A stretch of 64,000 bases of DNA from Diphasiastrum complanatum (taxonomy: Eukaryota > Streptophyta > Lycopodiopsida > Lycopodiales > Lycopodiaceae): assembly GCA_029204225.1 (NCBI GenBank), contig CM055097.1, positions 46,643,001 through 46,707,000 of the forward strand. Direction: 5' to 3'. Below, in pieces: positions 1 through 13,121 of this stretch; within the stretch, counting starts at the first letter, position 1; the number at the start of each line of letters is the position of its first letter. The notes under the pieces are model-generated. The model saw nothing but the letters and a program-made list of their open reading frames with translations. It ran no database searches and had not been told where the DNA came from. The translations under genes were made by a program, and so were the position numbers.

Positions 1-179
1 TTGAAGGTATCAATCGAGAGGTGGAAACTTAAATCGTGGATCGTTTTAACAATTCCAAGAACAATCCAATGATGGCCGATTAATTTATGAGCATTTATGT
101 TCATGTTCATGTGATTTGCACTTATCTTGGGTGATAATGACATGAGTGGGGATGTAATATTCAATTTGTGTTATGTAGT

Positions 180-395
180 TGATAGTCTATGACTGGATGA
201 GTGGTCACATGAAAATCAATTGGAATCAAGGCCAAGGTCAAGAATACAGTTATTCCAAGCAAAATAAACCTGGAAATTGTAGGTACTGCAACAAATCTGG
301 TCATTGGGAGTGTGAATGCTTCAAAAAATAGAAGGAGATAGAACAAAGAAAAGGCAAATGACAAGCGGGCAATTATGCTGATCAACATCAATTTG
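180..395 (+). pseudogene. Copia gag fragment with CCHC zinc knuckle
   Basis: A short open stretch on the plus strand contains a retroviral-type zinc knuckle, C-RY-C-NKSG-H-WECE-C (CX2CX4HX4C), with the first Cys codon at 278 and the last at 317. This motif is typical of the nucleocapsid part of Copia gag, which binds element RNA. Stop codons follow the knuckle closely, and the sequence is cut at about 410 by the LTR of another element. It is therefore a remnant of an older element that was the target of a later insertion. No start codon or flanking LTR of its own can be seen in the first 180 bases. Confidence 0.6.
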
Positions 396-409
396 ATGAT
401 GAAGACAAC

Positions 410-1232
410 TTGAATTCACACGTGTGTTTTGTCCACTACATGTACTTGTGATCTCCTAAGGTGTGTAGATGCACCAAGATCAAGACTAGATTGAGATTCA
501 AGATCTATCTTTGATTCTATGGCAAAAACACACTAACTACATGCATTCAATCACTTCCAACTCTCACTCACACATGTGGGAAGTGCTCCAAAAGTATTCT
601 AAGTAAAAACAAGCTGCTCTCCTCGGAAGAGAGAGAAAAACCATCATGAGCTCTCGAGTAGAGAGAGAAAGCTAGAAATTCAATGACACTCAAAATCCAC
701 TCAATCTCAAAATCAATTAGATCCAAAATGAGGAGTACAATGATACTTGTAGATTCATGAGCTACCACTATGCTTAACTATGATTGGATCACACTTTGCC
801 ACCTCTTAATCCTATTGGACCATTGATCCATGCACCTCTAAATTCTATTGGACTATATTCAAGCACACCTCAATTCCTATTGGACCACACATGGTTTCCA
901 CCTCTAAATCCTATTGGAACTCTTAAACTTTATCAAACAAAAGCATTACACTTATCTACACTCTAATTGGCACAAGTTTGGCCTCCTACTCTATTTTGGC
1001 TCAATAGTGGCATTACAAGTGAAAATGGATAATGTGCCATCTATGCCAAATTTGACCCTATCAACATCCTACACCTTTATGCTTGACTATGAAATTCTAT
1101 GAGACCCCTATATCAAACATTTTGATTTACTTTACAATTCTCCACACGTGGGAACATCCTCCACACATGTGAAATTCACTTACAAACTTCTATCATAAAA
1201 AATACCAAGCTAGATTTTTGCCAATTTCTCAC
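410..1232 (-). repeat. 3' LTR of Copia A
   Basis: The first 160 bases match the sequence that begins at 4695, directly after the primer-binding site, so this is the other LTR copy. The inner end is placed at about 1231-1233, where a CA is followed by a pyrimidine run (CTCCTC on plus), the complement of the polypurine tract. It contains the palindrome CACACGTGTG at 417-426. The outer boundary is imprecise by a few bases. Confidence 0.65.
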
Positions 1233-1617
1233 ACTCCTCAAAACATAGCTTGGAAAGGTACTAGATCACTTGAGAAGTTTGTAAATATTTTGAGTGGATC
1301 CTTTGGTATGCATAAGAAAGTGAAGATCAGCCAAGGGATCCATCATAGCAGCACCCTCACCATATCCATGATAAGATCTTTTTGGTAGAGATCTCTTGCC
1401 AATGCCTTTGAAGAGTGCTCCACCAATATGCCACTATGATCATGGGCTTCCTCCATGTTTGATGATGATCTTTGATTTGAAAGTTCCACTTGCATGATGG
1501 ATGCACCATAAATAGAGAAATATGAGGCTTCCAAGCCTCATAAGGATCATGGAGATCAAGATCATAAGATGTGAAACAATGATGATTATCAAGATTATGC
1601 TTTCTAGCTTGACTAGT

Positions 1618-2331
1618 CTACATACAATGAACTATATCCATGATGGATCTAATCTTGATATCAAAGACTACCTTGTTCTTTTTTAGGCTAGTTACTCTCT
1701 CAAGGATGTAAGTGTCCACTTTGGATGCTTCACCTAATCTCAAGAGGAGTTTACAATTTGCCTCAAAACATGTGAAAACATGATTTTCAAAAAAGTGAGT
1801 ACCAAGCTCAATCTTGTTCTTACTAGAACCAAGAGCATACTTTTGACAATACAATATCTTGCTTTCAAAAAGTATTGGAAACACATCTAAGTCAATAATG
1901 ACAAGAAACATGTCCACACCATAAGCATCATACAAAACTAGTATAGTTTTTCTTGAACTTTGAGATCCAAAAAATTCAATGAAGCAAGATAGCATTTCAA
2001 GCAAAGGAAGAGAAGCATATATGAATGTGTTGTAGTAGATACAACATGAAATATGCCCCTCTTTGCCATGTAAGGTGATCCATAAAGACTCGTCCATGCA
2101 TCTTGAAGATCTTCTTGAAATCATATGAAGAAGAAACTCCTCCTCACACCTTGGCCCCATCATAGCTTGAATACCTTCAAAAAAGATAACCTGTGATGCT
2201 TCTTGAGAAGCCTTGATCTCGGCCACTTCCAAGATTGAATCTTCATGCAATGTGACATCTCTATTCACAATCACTTTTGAAATAGAGAGTGTAAAGACAC
2301 TAAAAACCTCCTTGATGGGATGAGTATCCAA
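1618..2331 (-). pseudogene. Unidentified reading frame after the integrase piece of Copia A
   Basis: A 237-codon frame runs from the end of the integrase piece towards the 3' LTR. Only the first 30 or so residues (VFSVFTLSISKVIVNRDVT) look like the integrase C-terminal region that precedes reverse transcriptase in Copia. The rest has no reverse transcriptase or RNase H motif: no YVDD box, no GCKW motif and no acidic RNase H pattern. It may be acquired filler in a deletion derivative, or untranslated 3' sequence that happens to stay open. I do not recognise a function. Confidence 0.35.
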
Positions 2332-3937
2332 TCATGATCCATGAGCTTGGATCATCCTTCCTTCTTGTTTCCAAGGGAATATGTGCAAAGCAAGCACTAC
2401 CAAGTTCACTAAGGTGATCAACCTTAGGCTTCATCTTGAATAAAACTTCATATGGTGCTATTCCTTCAAGAGCTCCAATACTCCTCAAAGCTTTGATCTT
2501 CAATGAGAATTTCTTCTCAACATATGCTTTGAATAATAAGGAATAATCATACACCATAATACTTGAAGAGAGAAGATATGTGCATCTTGTGTGATCATCC
2601 TTCTTTGAAATATTGGACATATAAAAAACATCAAGAGAGTTTGCACTCTCACTTGGATCCAATTTGTAGATGCCTTCAAATCTTGATCCATATGCAAGGA
2701 TCTTACCATCCTTCTTGATCACACAATTGTCAATATTGAAATTGACATCAAAGCCACTGTCAAGAAGTTGGCCAACACTTAAGATGTTCTTTGTAAGCTT
2801 TGGGACAAAAAACAACATTGTTGAGAGAGAGATCTTTAGAAGATGCAAGCTTCAAGAGAATAATCCCTACTCCTTCAATATTGCACTCATGATTACTTGC
2901 AAAGTATATGGTCTTCTTAACTCCATCATAAGGCAAAATAGATGAAAAAAAGTGCTTGGAGCCACACATATGTGAAGATGCTCCACTATCAATATACCAT
3001 GAGTCATCCTTGTTGAAGGTGGAAGAGGAGAAGCTTTATGGCATAAGAGAGCCTTCTCCATCACTTGCAATATAGTCTTCTTTCTCATTGGTGATGTTGG
3101 CTTGATTGAGTTGATTCTTCTTCTTGAAGCAATTGGTGGCATAATGGCCTTTTTTGCCACAATAAAGCACTTGATATTCTTCTCCTTGAGATTTGAAGTA
3201 GAAGCATGAGAGGTATCCTCCTCCTCCTCCTCTTCATCTTGGTCTTTAGCTTTGTCATTAGAGAAGTGATGGTGTTGCTTCTTACTCCTCTCTTTGTGCT
3301 TAGGAAATAGAACTTTGCCATCATCATGATTGAGTGATAGCTTGTCCATCCTCAAGAGTTTGTACTCTTGTCTTGATTCTTCATAAATAACCACACTTTG
3401 AAGGGCCTCCAAACTTGGTAGCTCCTCCTTAATGGCATAGGATTGGACAAGGTTGTCATATTCATCTCTCAAGCCATTGAGAATGACTTGGACTAGCTCA
3501 CTTTGATTGATTGAGTAACCAATACATGCAAGCTCCCTATGAATATCCTTGACTCTCAAAACATAACTAGATGCACTCTCATCACTCTTTTGACTACTTT
3601 GGAAGATTTGATTTCTAAGAGTGAGGAGCCTAGAGGTGTTCTTAGCCTCATAGATGGACTTGAGACAATCCCAAGCTTCCTTGGATGTAGAACAATCACC
3701 AATCTCCCTCAATATCTCATTAGAGACATTCATCTTAATGTAGTGGAGAGCCATCCTAGCTCTCTTCTTGTATTTTTGTACTTCTTGAAGGACTTGAGGC
3801 TCCTCCTCAATCCCAAGTACAATGTCCATCACATCTTGGAGTATCAAGATGGACTCCATCCTCAACTTCCATATTGAATAATTGGAAGTAGACAATCTCT
3901 CACTTGGTTGCAACAAGTATGAACTCATTGAAGTCAT
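2300..3937 (-). pseudogene. Copia A gag-protease-integrase remnant
   Basis: Translation from an ATG at 3937 gives a Copia gag (residues 1 to about 240: UBN2-type region with NYSIWKLRMES and an acidic run), then a zinc knuckle broken by a frameshift. In the next frame a protease motif SWYIDSGASSHM and the following strand region can be read. In a third frame (2848-2300) come the post-protease segment and a fused integrase remnant. The integrase core is collapsed: part of the first Asp region (KKDDHTR) is joined almost directly to the late DPSSWIMIGYS region. The DNGG and AERKNR segments, with two of the three catalytic acids, are gone. The copy cannot encode a working integrase. Confidence 0.7.
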
Positions 3938-4682
3938 GTAAAGTGGAGATAAATAAAAGTGATGAACAAAAAATATTGCTTCTCTCTCACTATAGGATCC
4001 AATAATGGTGTGCTACCATCTCCTATGCAAGATCTTGCAACAAACTGTGAGATGATTCTCACTAGCTATCTCAATCTCTCCAAAACTAGATCTACTTCAT
4101 ATCAAATGATGGAGTATGGGCAAAGCTAGGATCAAACACTCTTAGCATGTGTGAAATACACTAAGAAACCAAATTTGACTCAAATACAGTGATATTGCAT
4201 GAAACAAAATGGCTAAGATCTCAAAACAGTGCCTAGTTCACATATAGATGAGATTGGTAAGCATTCAATTGTGATTTTGGATCAAACAAGCAATCTCTTG
4301 ACCAAACCAAATGTGTCCACCCATGTCTAGGTGCCCTACCTAACCCTCTTCAAAAGCTTATAACTTTTGATTGGCTCAACCAAATGGAATGAAACTGATT
4401 GCATCAAAAACTAGACAAAAATAGCTTCAAAACAAGCTATCTAGCAAGATTTTTGGATCAAACATGAAAGAGAACTCACAAACTGAAATTGGATGTTCCT
4501 CACATGTGTCTGATCACATGATTCCGTACAGTACCAGGTCAGACCCAATCAATGTCCTTTTGATCTCTTTTGATCCAAAATTAAACAAGATAGCTAGGAA
4601 AATGGGCCTTGACAATTTCTAGCTCAAGATTGATGAAGCATTTTCACTTAGATGGATCAAAATGCATGGTAACCTTAGGAAG

Positions 4683-4694
4683 GCTCTGATACCA
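4683..4694 (-). promoter_or_regulatory. tRNA-Met primer-binding site of Copia A
   Basis: The minus strand reads TGGTATCAGAGC, the standard plant Copia primer-binding site complementary to the 3' end of initiator tRNA-Met. It lies directly inside the LTR that begins at 4695. It fixes the element's orientation as minus. Confidence 0.8.
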
Positions 4695-4853
4695 TGTTGA
4701 ATTCACACATGTGGATTGTCCACTACATGTACTTGTGATCTCCTAAGGTGTGTAGATGCACCAAGATCAAGACTAGATTGAGATTCAAGATCTATCTTTG
4801 ATTCTATGGCAAAAACACACTACTACATGCATTCAATCACTTCCAACTCTCAC
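4695..4853 (-). repeat. Truncated 5' LTR of Copia A
   Basis: It starts with TGTTGAATTC next to the primer-binding site and matches the start of the left LTR for about 160 bases. It then ends abruptly at about 4853, where the sequence changes to unrelated DNA. CACACATGTG lies at 4704-4713. Confidence 0.7.
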
Positions 4854-5316
4854 TCTTAAAGTATGCATGAACATCATGGGCTAGAGATTCGAGGGGAGCC
4901 TTGCCTTTCTCTTGCCGAGATGGTGCTTGGAAGTTTTCGGGGACTACTGTAGGACTAGAGGCAATCTCACGAACTTCTCGAACAATGGTGAGGTCACCCG
5001 ACAGTTGAATTTGAAGTGGTTTTTTCATTTTCTCTTTCATAGTATGACCACGTGGTTGAGGTTTCAGTGGTGGAGAGGTGTGTGGATGAGAGACAGTTGG
5101 TATGTCATGGAGGATCTCGTCATCAATTTGAAAGATAATATCCTCCTCACAGAGATCCCATGAATAGTGTGGGCGTTTGGGATGGTAGAATTTTGTCTCA
5201 AGTTTTTCAAGGAATATCAGAAATGTCTATATCTTTTGGGCAATTCTGAATTCATAAGACATTCTCGTCATCAATGAATAAATCGTCTGATTCATTAGTA
5301 GGTAGCCATGCAATAT

Positions 5317-5860
5317 TTAGCAGTTCATCATGGTGTGGAAGAAATCAATAAAATTGATATTGATGATAGGTGTATCCAGATCAAGTAATTGGTCGTGATT
5401 GATCGGGAGTGGAGAGGTACAATTATCCTGATGCTGAGCATGGTAATCGACATTCACACAATCAATGGTAGCTAGATTGTGACTCCAATTTATGATATCA
5501 GTAGATTTAACATAATGACATTTTTCGTGGCTGGACTGGTATGGCTCAAATACTGAGTTGGTGGTTGAGGATCCCTTGTCATGGATGCATGCAGGTTTGA
5601 GTTTACCCATGGAATCAATGGTGACAGAGCTATCACGATTTCCAAAAGTGACTCGGCCTTTGCTTCAGTCATGAACGACTTGTGCATTGGTGAGCCACGA
5701 ATGACCAAGTAGTAATTGATAAGAATAGGCATAATTGGGAATATCAAGTACTACTAGATCAACAGAAAACTTGAGACCTCCTAGTTTGATCAGCACGTGA
5801 GGAAGAAAATCGGTAGGTCGGACCACACTTTGATTAGCCATCCAAAGCTGACAAGTAGGT
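5317..5860 (-). pseudogene. Ty3/Gypsy-type aspartic protease fragment
   Basis: On the minus strand a frame reads through a retropepsin-like C-terminal half: a QSVVRP segment, then LIKLGGLKFSVDLVVLDI, then YQLLLGHSWLTNAQVV. This arrangement (a beta-strand region, then hydrophobic-LGxxWL, then a terminal strand) is that of Gypsy gag-pol proteases. The N-terminal catalytic DTG/DSG portion is not visible here. A stop codon interrupts the frame after NAQVVHD and a further 97 codons continue to 5317 without a recognisable domain. The stretch 4854-5316 shows only short broken frames that may belong to the same element. No LTR can be assigned. Confidence 0.55.
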
Positions 5861-5869
5861 TTGGAATAT

Positions 5870-7540
5870 TTATCTCATTGAGCTATCTCAAGTGATAGAC
5901 ATCAAAATAGAGCAGTCTCAAAAATTTATAAGCTCAAGATTCCACTAATTTGATATCTTTGGGAGCAATATCTAATGATAATGGTGAAGATTGAGCTATC
6001 GTTATTCGAACACACGTTTTTTTCTCTCTCTTAAGTGATAGGGCCAATATCATTTGCAAGGGGACTCGAGCAATCCAAATATTCCAAATTTGGGATTGAT
6101 CAAGTTTGATCACTTGATGCATTATGTGGATCCATAAAAAATCTTGAACATTTAAAGGCATTTAGCTATCTCAATGGTCATGCTTATGATTCCAACTAAC
6201 TCAAATTGGATGCCCAACATGCGATTTTGGTCATTGTCCAATCTTTAGAAAAAAGAATGATGATAAGTCAATTTGTAGGCCACCCAATATGTGATTTTCA
6301 TCTTTATGGCTCCACTTAATGCATCGAGTGATCGAACTTGATCAATCACAAATTCGGAATATTAATTAGATTGCTTGAGTTTTTTATCCCTTGCATATGA
6401 TATTGGCTCCTATTACTTGAGATAACTAAAAATTGATGTGTTTGAATAAAGATAGCTCAATTTTAGCCATTATCATTAGAGATTTCTCCCAAAGAGATCA
6501 AATTAGTGGAAACTTGAGCTTATTGAATTCTTGAACATTTTAAGGCATAATGAGATTAGTAGAGGAGTTGAACCAACCAATATGAGAGAGAGAAAATAAA
6601 GATGTGAGGCAGTGAAGTTATAATTAGATAGCTCGAGTTCAACCCCGTGAATATGGAATTCATCCCTATTGCATGAGGTAACTCAAATTTTCTATTGTCA
6701 ATGGAAATGACCCTTATGACAAGATAAAGGCCCAATTTCAGGTCTATCAATAGATATAGCTCAATTTTGGCTATTCTCACTTAAGGTTGTTCCTAGAGTG
6801 ATAAAATCAAAGAATCTCCGCCATAAAAATTTTAATTAGATCAAATTTCATGGCTATCACTCAAGATAGCTCAAATTGGATGCCTCGCATGTGATTTTGG
6901 TCTTTATGGCTTCACGTAATCCATTGAGTGAGCAAAATTTGGTAAATCTCAAATTTGGGATATTTTTATTGCTTGAGTTCGATCCCTTGTAGATGAGATT
7001 GGTCCCTATCACTCAAGAATACCTAAAATTTGATGTGTTTGAATAAAAAAAGCTGAATCTTAGCCACTATCACGAGGTTTTAATCTTTATGGCTCCACAT
7101 AATGGATCAAATGATCAAACTTGATCAATCCCAAACTTGGTATATTAAGATTGCTTTTGTTTGACCCCTTGCAGATGATAGATAACTAAAAAATAATGTG
7201 TTCAAATCGAGATAGCTCAAATTTGGCCATTATCATTAGAGATTGCTCCTAGTTTTGATGTCTATCACTCGAGATAGCTCAATTTTGGATAAATACTGAA
7301 TTCTTGAACATTGAAAGGCATTTAGCTACCAAAAAGTTCAAGCTTATTATTTAAAAAAACTCAAATTAGATGCCTAAGATGCGATCTTAGTAATTATGGC
7401 TCAATAAGTCAAACTGGAGGCCCAGTATGTGATTTTGGTCTTTCTGGCTCCACATAAGGCATTGAGTAATAAAACTTGATCAATCCCAAATTAGTGGCCC
7501 ATCTCTACTCTCCAAACTTTTGAGCTCCGAATTGAGTGGC
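5870..7540. repeat. Degenerate 'GAGCTATC' repeat field, left block
   Basis: No gene is supported here. The DNA is built from diverged copies of a compound repeat. Its recurring words include GAGCTATCTCGAGTGATAG, its reverse complement, and GTGGAGCCATAAAGACCAA. Spacing is irregular, in the range of hundreds of bases. From about 6146 to 7540 the block is the reverse complement of 42000-43640, whereas 5870-6140 matches 43650-43905 in the same orientation. Short open frames in this block are repeat translations that recur at the matching positions. Confidence 0.65.
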
Positions 7541-7574
7541 TGAATGCAAATGAGTAAACTTGAACCCTTGACCT

Positions 7575-8036
7575 TGAAGAAACAAAATGTTTCTAACTAC
7601 AAAGCCTTGCTAGCTTTCAGCCCTCCGCCTGACACAAAACACGAAGACGAACTATTTGCGAACACGAAAGTCAAAGGAGACGAACACGAAAGTCAAAGGA
7701 GACCAACACAAACGGTTTGTGAACATGAAAGATTCACGAATGAGAATCTTTTGTGGTCTGGCACGAGAATACTTTGCGGTCCAGTACGAGAAAAGACAGA
7801 TGACCAAAACGAAACCAACGATGGAACGGAACCAATGACAGAAATGAAGCCAACATCATGAAATCTTCTCCTGCCCTTCATGCTCCAAAGAGTACCAGCA
7901 AGATCATGCAAGTACCCAGAAGTACAGATGTCTGATCTGATGGCATGATGTCAGTAGATACACTTTAAGTCGTGGCTAATCTGCCACTCTTGCAATATTC
8001 TGATTAGTTGTAGATGTTTAGTCACTCTAACCTTCT
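7575..8036 (+). repeat. Partial LTR of Copia B, left copy (plus orientation)
   Basis: It starts TGAAGAAACAAAATG and is the reverse complement of 41461-41917. It also resembles the right part of the full LTR at 30218-31247. It contains short internal repeats of the word ACGAAAGTCAAAGGAGAC. It stops at about 8036, where gag sequence begins directly, so the distal LTR half, primer-binding site and leader are missing. Exactly the same LTR-gag junction is present in the right copy near 41461. Confidence 0.65.
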
Positions 8037-8885
8037 CGCGAAAGATCCTACCATGAACCTTGAAAAGGCGATTGTCGAGATTCGAGAGAAAGTCAAGGCC
8101 AGAGAACACCTTAATCACAAGGATGGTTCTAACTAGGCCCTCTTACGACAACAAAGAGAAATCCAAGAAACAATTTAAGCCTAAGAGGGAGTTGAATCAG
8201 AGGCAGGATGTTGATTAGCAAGCAGAGGTAACACGCAAGGGCAACTAGAAGACCAAAGGGAGGTCGAAGCAGCAAGGTGTAGACAAGAAGAATTGCGTGA
8301 GATGCAGAAGAGACGGGCATACAGTAGATACATGCTGGCTCAAACCCAAGATTGAGTGTATTCACTACCACAAGAAGGGTCATACAGCCATGGATTGCCG
8401 CCAGAACCGAGTAACAAATCAACGCAGAACAGACAAGAGAACAACAACAATTCATCCTATGTTGAGGAGCCCGAGAGCTCAAAGATGGGCGAAGAAAGAA
8501 CGAATAAAAATTGTTTGACCGCCTACATCTGTGAAGACGTGTGTGTAGCATTGACATCTGACACACATGAGGTGATCCTAGACTCAAGAGCCACCTCACA
8601 CTTCGTGACATCAAGATGAATAATGTCTGACTTCAGAAGCGCAAATCCTTTAAGATTCATAGTTCTTGGAGATGGATCTAAGTATCAAGTGAACGGTATT
8701 GGTTCACTATGGCTCAACACCAACGACAAAGACAGACGACTCGAAAACGTTTTGTTCGTGCCTACTCTACACAAGACTTGCTTTCTGTAGCAAGAATAGC
8801 AGATGCATGAATGCGTGTACCATTTTTTGACGAAGCATGCAACGTGATTGATGCCAGTACCAATACTCTTCTTCTTTTCGATCAC
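8037..8885 (+). pseudogene. Copia B gag-protease fragment, left copy
   Basis: Frames broken by stops and shifts encode the end of gag (EKAIVEIREK region, then a basic region with a zinc knuckle) and the protease segment with DSRATSHFVTSR, where the usual DSGA(S/T)xH carries Arg instead of Gly. The strand region NTNDKDRRLENVLFVPTL follows. Coding similarity ends near 8885 without integrase. The same family is found on the minus strand at 31248-33563 and 39995-40490. It is a truncated, non-functional copy. Confidence 0.6.
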
Positions 8886-8947
8886 TGCTTCCCTCTCCTT
8901 CGTCTCTCATCAGTCTCTCATCAGCGACAAGACTGACTACTTTGTCG

Positions 8948-9049
8948 AATGTTATGCTGATTTTTTTACATTGGTGAAATTGGTAGTGTATTTCTCTTTC
9001 TAACCAAAGATCATTCAAGTAGATTGGATCTTAAGGATCTGAAATCTTT
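8948..9049 (+). repeat. Copia E-type LTR end fragment
   Basis: About 100 bases match the reverse complement of the start of the LTR at 17326: both share the path from the GCTGATTTTT word through ATCTTAAGGATCTGAAATC to CTTTCACA. No primer-binding site follows, so this is an isolated end fragment. The following stretch 9050-10079 holds no gene that I can support. Confidence 0.55.
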
Positions 9050-10079
9050 CACACTCTTCACCCCTTATGTTGTTAAATTTCACACATGTGGGAGTCCCCA
9101 AAACCCCCTAACTCAACATAGATGACTTTTACAATTCTTCACATGCGTGAAGTGTGAAAATGAGTGTGCTAATTGGAGTCTATTAGCCTTAAGTTTGAGG
9201 CATGCAAGAGGCCCTATCAATGAACTCTAGTAGAAATTTAGCTCAACTTGGCCATGATTGATGATCATTCTTCTAGAACTGTAATGGTGCTCTTCACTAT
9301 GGTAGCTACAACAACATGCCATAACACATCAAGGATGATAGCCAATTGCAAGTATGTGGTTATTTTCTGAGTCTTGCTCCTTTGTTATCTTAGTCCATGA
9401 GAGTATGACGCATTCCCAACCCTCTCATAAGGTCTAAATCTCATAGTAGCCAAACTACAAGAATCACATCTTTGGTGGATCAAAATTCCATGGGCACTGT
9501 TGATGAACAAAAATATCCTACAAAAATGATGGGAAAATCTGGCCTATAAAGCCCTACTCTGAGGATGGAGCTATTCCAACAATACTAACCTCAAGCCTAA
9601 ACTTTCTACTTTCCACCTTGTTGAGTGAGACGGTGAGCATAGTGTGCTTCATTATGATACTTACAATTCTAAGGCATGCACTTGGTATCCTGATTTAGTT
9701 CAATCCTAGAAATAACTTAGTCTTAATCTTGACCAAAAGTGGAGGTAGGGCCCACCCTCATCCAACAATGAAGAATGTTTTATCATGGTGGATATATCAT
9801 AATGCAACACTTTAAGCATTTTATATTGTTTAGTGAGAGTAGGCTCTTGCATGCACCCTTAATCTCAATTGAGAATGCCCAGCTACGCTCCTTCTCTAGA
9901 TGAAGTGATGGCATTATAGATTAAGCTAAATCCCAACTTCAACTGTTGTTAGAGGCCAAGTTCAAGCCTCAAAAGCATAGGCATCACCACTCCATGCTCA
10001 AACTCTCATGCAAGGGGTGGAGAGATGACAATTTAGACCTATAACTAGTTTATAATGACCAACCTAGGCTAGCATTTAC

Positions 10080-10816
<737 letters not shown>

Positions 10817-10821
<5 letters not shown>

Positions 10822-12785
10822 CTCTCTCTTCAACTAGTTTTAGCATAGACTTTGATAACACTACAAGTGAGGTCCTATGCTTCATAAACAAGTATCTTTC
10901 CAATGCTTTGGTAAAGATATCAGCTACACATTTCCTTGAATAAACATGTTGAATCTCCACCTCCTTTGCCATGACTTGCTCCCTCACAAAATGATATGCC
11001 ACCTCAATATGCTTGCTCCTAGCATGAAAGATAGGATTGGTTGCCAACTTTTGGGCTAATAGGTTGTCACAAAAGATGATTGGGCTCTCTGAAAAATACA
11101 GCAATCAAAGATCCTTGATCATTCTCCTGATCCATACCATCTCCTTTGCACAATGAGTAAGTGCTTTGTACTCAGCCTCACTAGATGACAATGAGATAGT
11201 GGCTTGTTTCTTTGACATCCATGAGATAGCTCCATCACCTATGAAAATACAATGAGCACTAATGGATTTCCTATCCATTTGCTCTCCAGCAAAGTCTAAA
11301 TCTAAAAATCCAAACAATTTAGGTGATGATCCCTCATACAATATGCCAAAATCTCGAGTTCGAATGATATACCTCAAACTCGTTTTCCTAGCTTCCAATG
11401 CTCCTCACTAGGATCTTGCATAAACTGACTCAATCTACCAATACAATAGCTTAGATCTAGTCTTGTGATGGCTAGATAGATAAGTCACCCAACTAGCTTT
11501 CTATAGAGAGTAATGTCCTTGAAGGATCTTTCATCACCTCTTATAGTTAGCTTTGCATGAGACTCCATAGGTGTATCACAAGATTTTGCATCTACCAAAT
11601 GAAATATTTTTTGAATAGAATTAGCATACTTCTCTTGACAAATGAAAGTAGTTTGAGAAGATCTAATCACTTCTATTCCCAAAATGTAATGTAAATGACC
11701 AAGATCATGCACCTCAAATTCGTTCTTAAGAACAGTCTTGATATCCTCCAAATCTTGATTGTCGCCACCACTCAAGATGATATCATCCACATAGATTAGC
11801 AAGATGGTAAGATCATTTCCAGAAAACCTATAATAAAGTGAATGATCATACTCATTCATAACAAACCCTTGAGAGAGTAAAATAGTGTTAAGCTTAGCAT
11901 ACCAACTCCTTGGTACTTGCTTAAGGCCATACAAACTCTTTTGTAGATACACACATGATTTGGCTTTGTAGATGAAGTGTAGCTCTCAGGTTGCTCCATG
12001 TACACTTCCTCCTCAATATTTCCATTCAAAAATGCATTTATAATGTCCAATTGCCATAGATCCCATCCATAAAGAGTAGCAAGAGAGATGATGACCCGAA
12101 TGCTTACCATCTTTGCCACGGGTGCAAAGGTTTCGTCATAGTCAATACCATGTTCTTGAGCATATCCTTTTTCCACCAGCCTTTTCTTGTACTTGTTGAT
12201 AGATCCATCTTGGTTTGTCTTCACCTTGAAGATCCATTTGCATCCAATAGCTTTCTTGTCCTTCTGTAACCCCACCAATCTCCATGTTCCATTTTTCATC
12301 AGAGCTTGATACTCAAGATCCATTGCTTGGATCCACTCCTCTTTCTTTCTTGCTTCATCTACACAAGTAGGTTCATCAAAAGAGGTTAGGAAAGCAAAGT
12401 GTGTACCTCCAACAACTAGCTTATCTTTATCATCGTATGTGAGCCTTGAAGGCATTTGTCTTCCCCTTGATGTTTTCCTTGGCTTTTGACTTGATGAAGG
12501 ACCATCATCATCACCATCTAAAGTAGGATCCTTTTCATCAACATAAAAAATGTTAGATCCATTCACATAACCATCAATAATGCTTGAAGATACTTTTTGA
12601 ATGTTCCCCTCATAAAAAATGACATCTCTACCAGCAATCACTTTTTTAGTAGTAGGAATGTAAACCTTTTAGGCTTTACTCACCTCACTATATCCAACAA
12701 ATATACCTTTCCTTGAAGATGGATCCTCCTTGGTCCTATCATCAAGAGTTATGTTGACATAGCATGTGCATCCAAAAGTTTTAAG
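10817..12785 (-). pseudogene. Copia E first pol copy: integrase end, RT, RNase H
   Basis: Reading on the minus strand, a frame from 12641 gives the integrase C-terminal tail, then reverse transcriptase with GCKWIFKVKTNQDGS, LWQLDIINAFLNG and, in the next frame, YVDDIILSGG. This is followed by RNase H with SSSEAEYKAL and the terminal HARSKHIEVAYHFVREQ region ending at 10817. Both acidic reverse transcriptase motifs are present. However, the frame is broken at least four times (near 11950, 11480, 11400 and 11105), so no polyprotein can be made. The upstream half of integrase, the protease and gag are absent, because the copy ends at 12785 against unrelated DNA. Confidence 0.75.
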
Positions 12786-13121
12786 ATTGTTACTCGGGCA
12801 CAAGCCAAACGCCAAGCCCCTACACTTGCACCCAGCAAAACTCAACCACAGGCTGTTCCTCCAAGTGATGATTCAATCCCGATAGTTTACCCTCACCTAT
12901 CTGAAGAAATTCGGTTGCATCATGAGTATCGCCAGCAAATCCGCAATGCCGATCAACAATCTTCTTCTTCCCATAAAGTACCTCACAAGCCCTTTGAAAG
13001 CAAAACCCTTGAAGGTACCGAAGTTTGGGGAGATTTACTACAAGCCAATGTGACTCTTCCCTTCCACGCACTCTGGAAGCATGCTGAGATGCAAACACTA
13101 ATAGAACTTGATCAGAATTGA
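12786..13121 (+). pseudogene. Foreign coding segment captured inside Copia E
   Basis: On the strand opposite to the host element a frame of about 110 codons is open (TRAQAKRQAPTLAPSKTQ at its start). It contains a charged middle (EEIRLHHEYRQQIRNADQQ) and a segment WGDLLQANVTLPFHALWKHA. It then runs into E LTR sequence at about 13087. The TRAQ-type start and the hydrophobic LLxANVTLPF segment recall the gag-protease linker of Ty3/Gypsy polyproteins, but I cannot prove this. No Copia domain fits. It is a short transduced or inserted fragment without its own start or end. Confidence 0.4.

Larger units (their letters stand above)
410..4853 (-). mobile_element. Copia LTR retrotransposon A, internally deleted, 5' LTR truncated
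   Basis: A minus-strand Ty1/Copia element. The left copy of the repeat is the 3' LTR and the right copy is the 5' LTR. A primer-binding site complementary to initiator tRNA-Met (TGGTATCAGAGC on the minus strand, 4683-4694) sits directly inside the right LTR, and a purine-rich tract follows the left LTR. Gag, protease and pieces of integrase are recognisable. Reverse transcriptase and RNase H are missing. The stretches 1233-1617 and 3938-4682 hold no gene; the second is the untranslated leader. The right LTR stops after about 160 bp at 4853, where unrelated DNA begins, so the 5' end is lost. The gag is close to that of element D. Confidence 0.75.
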
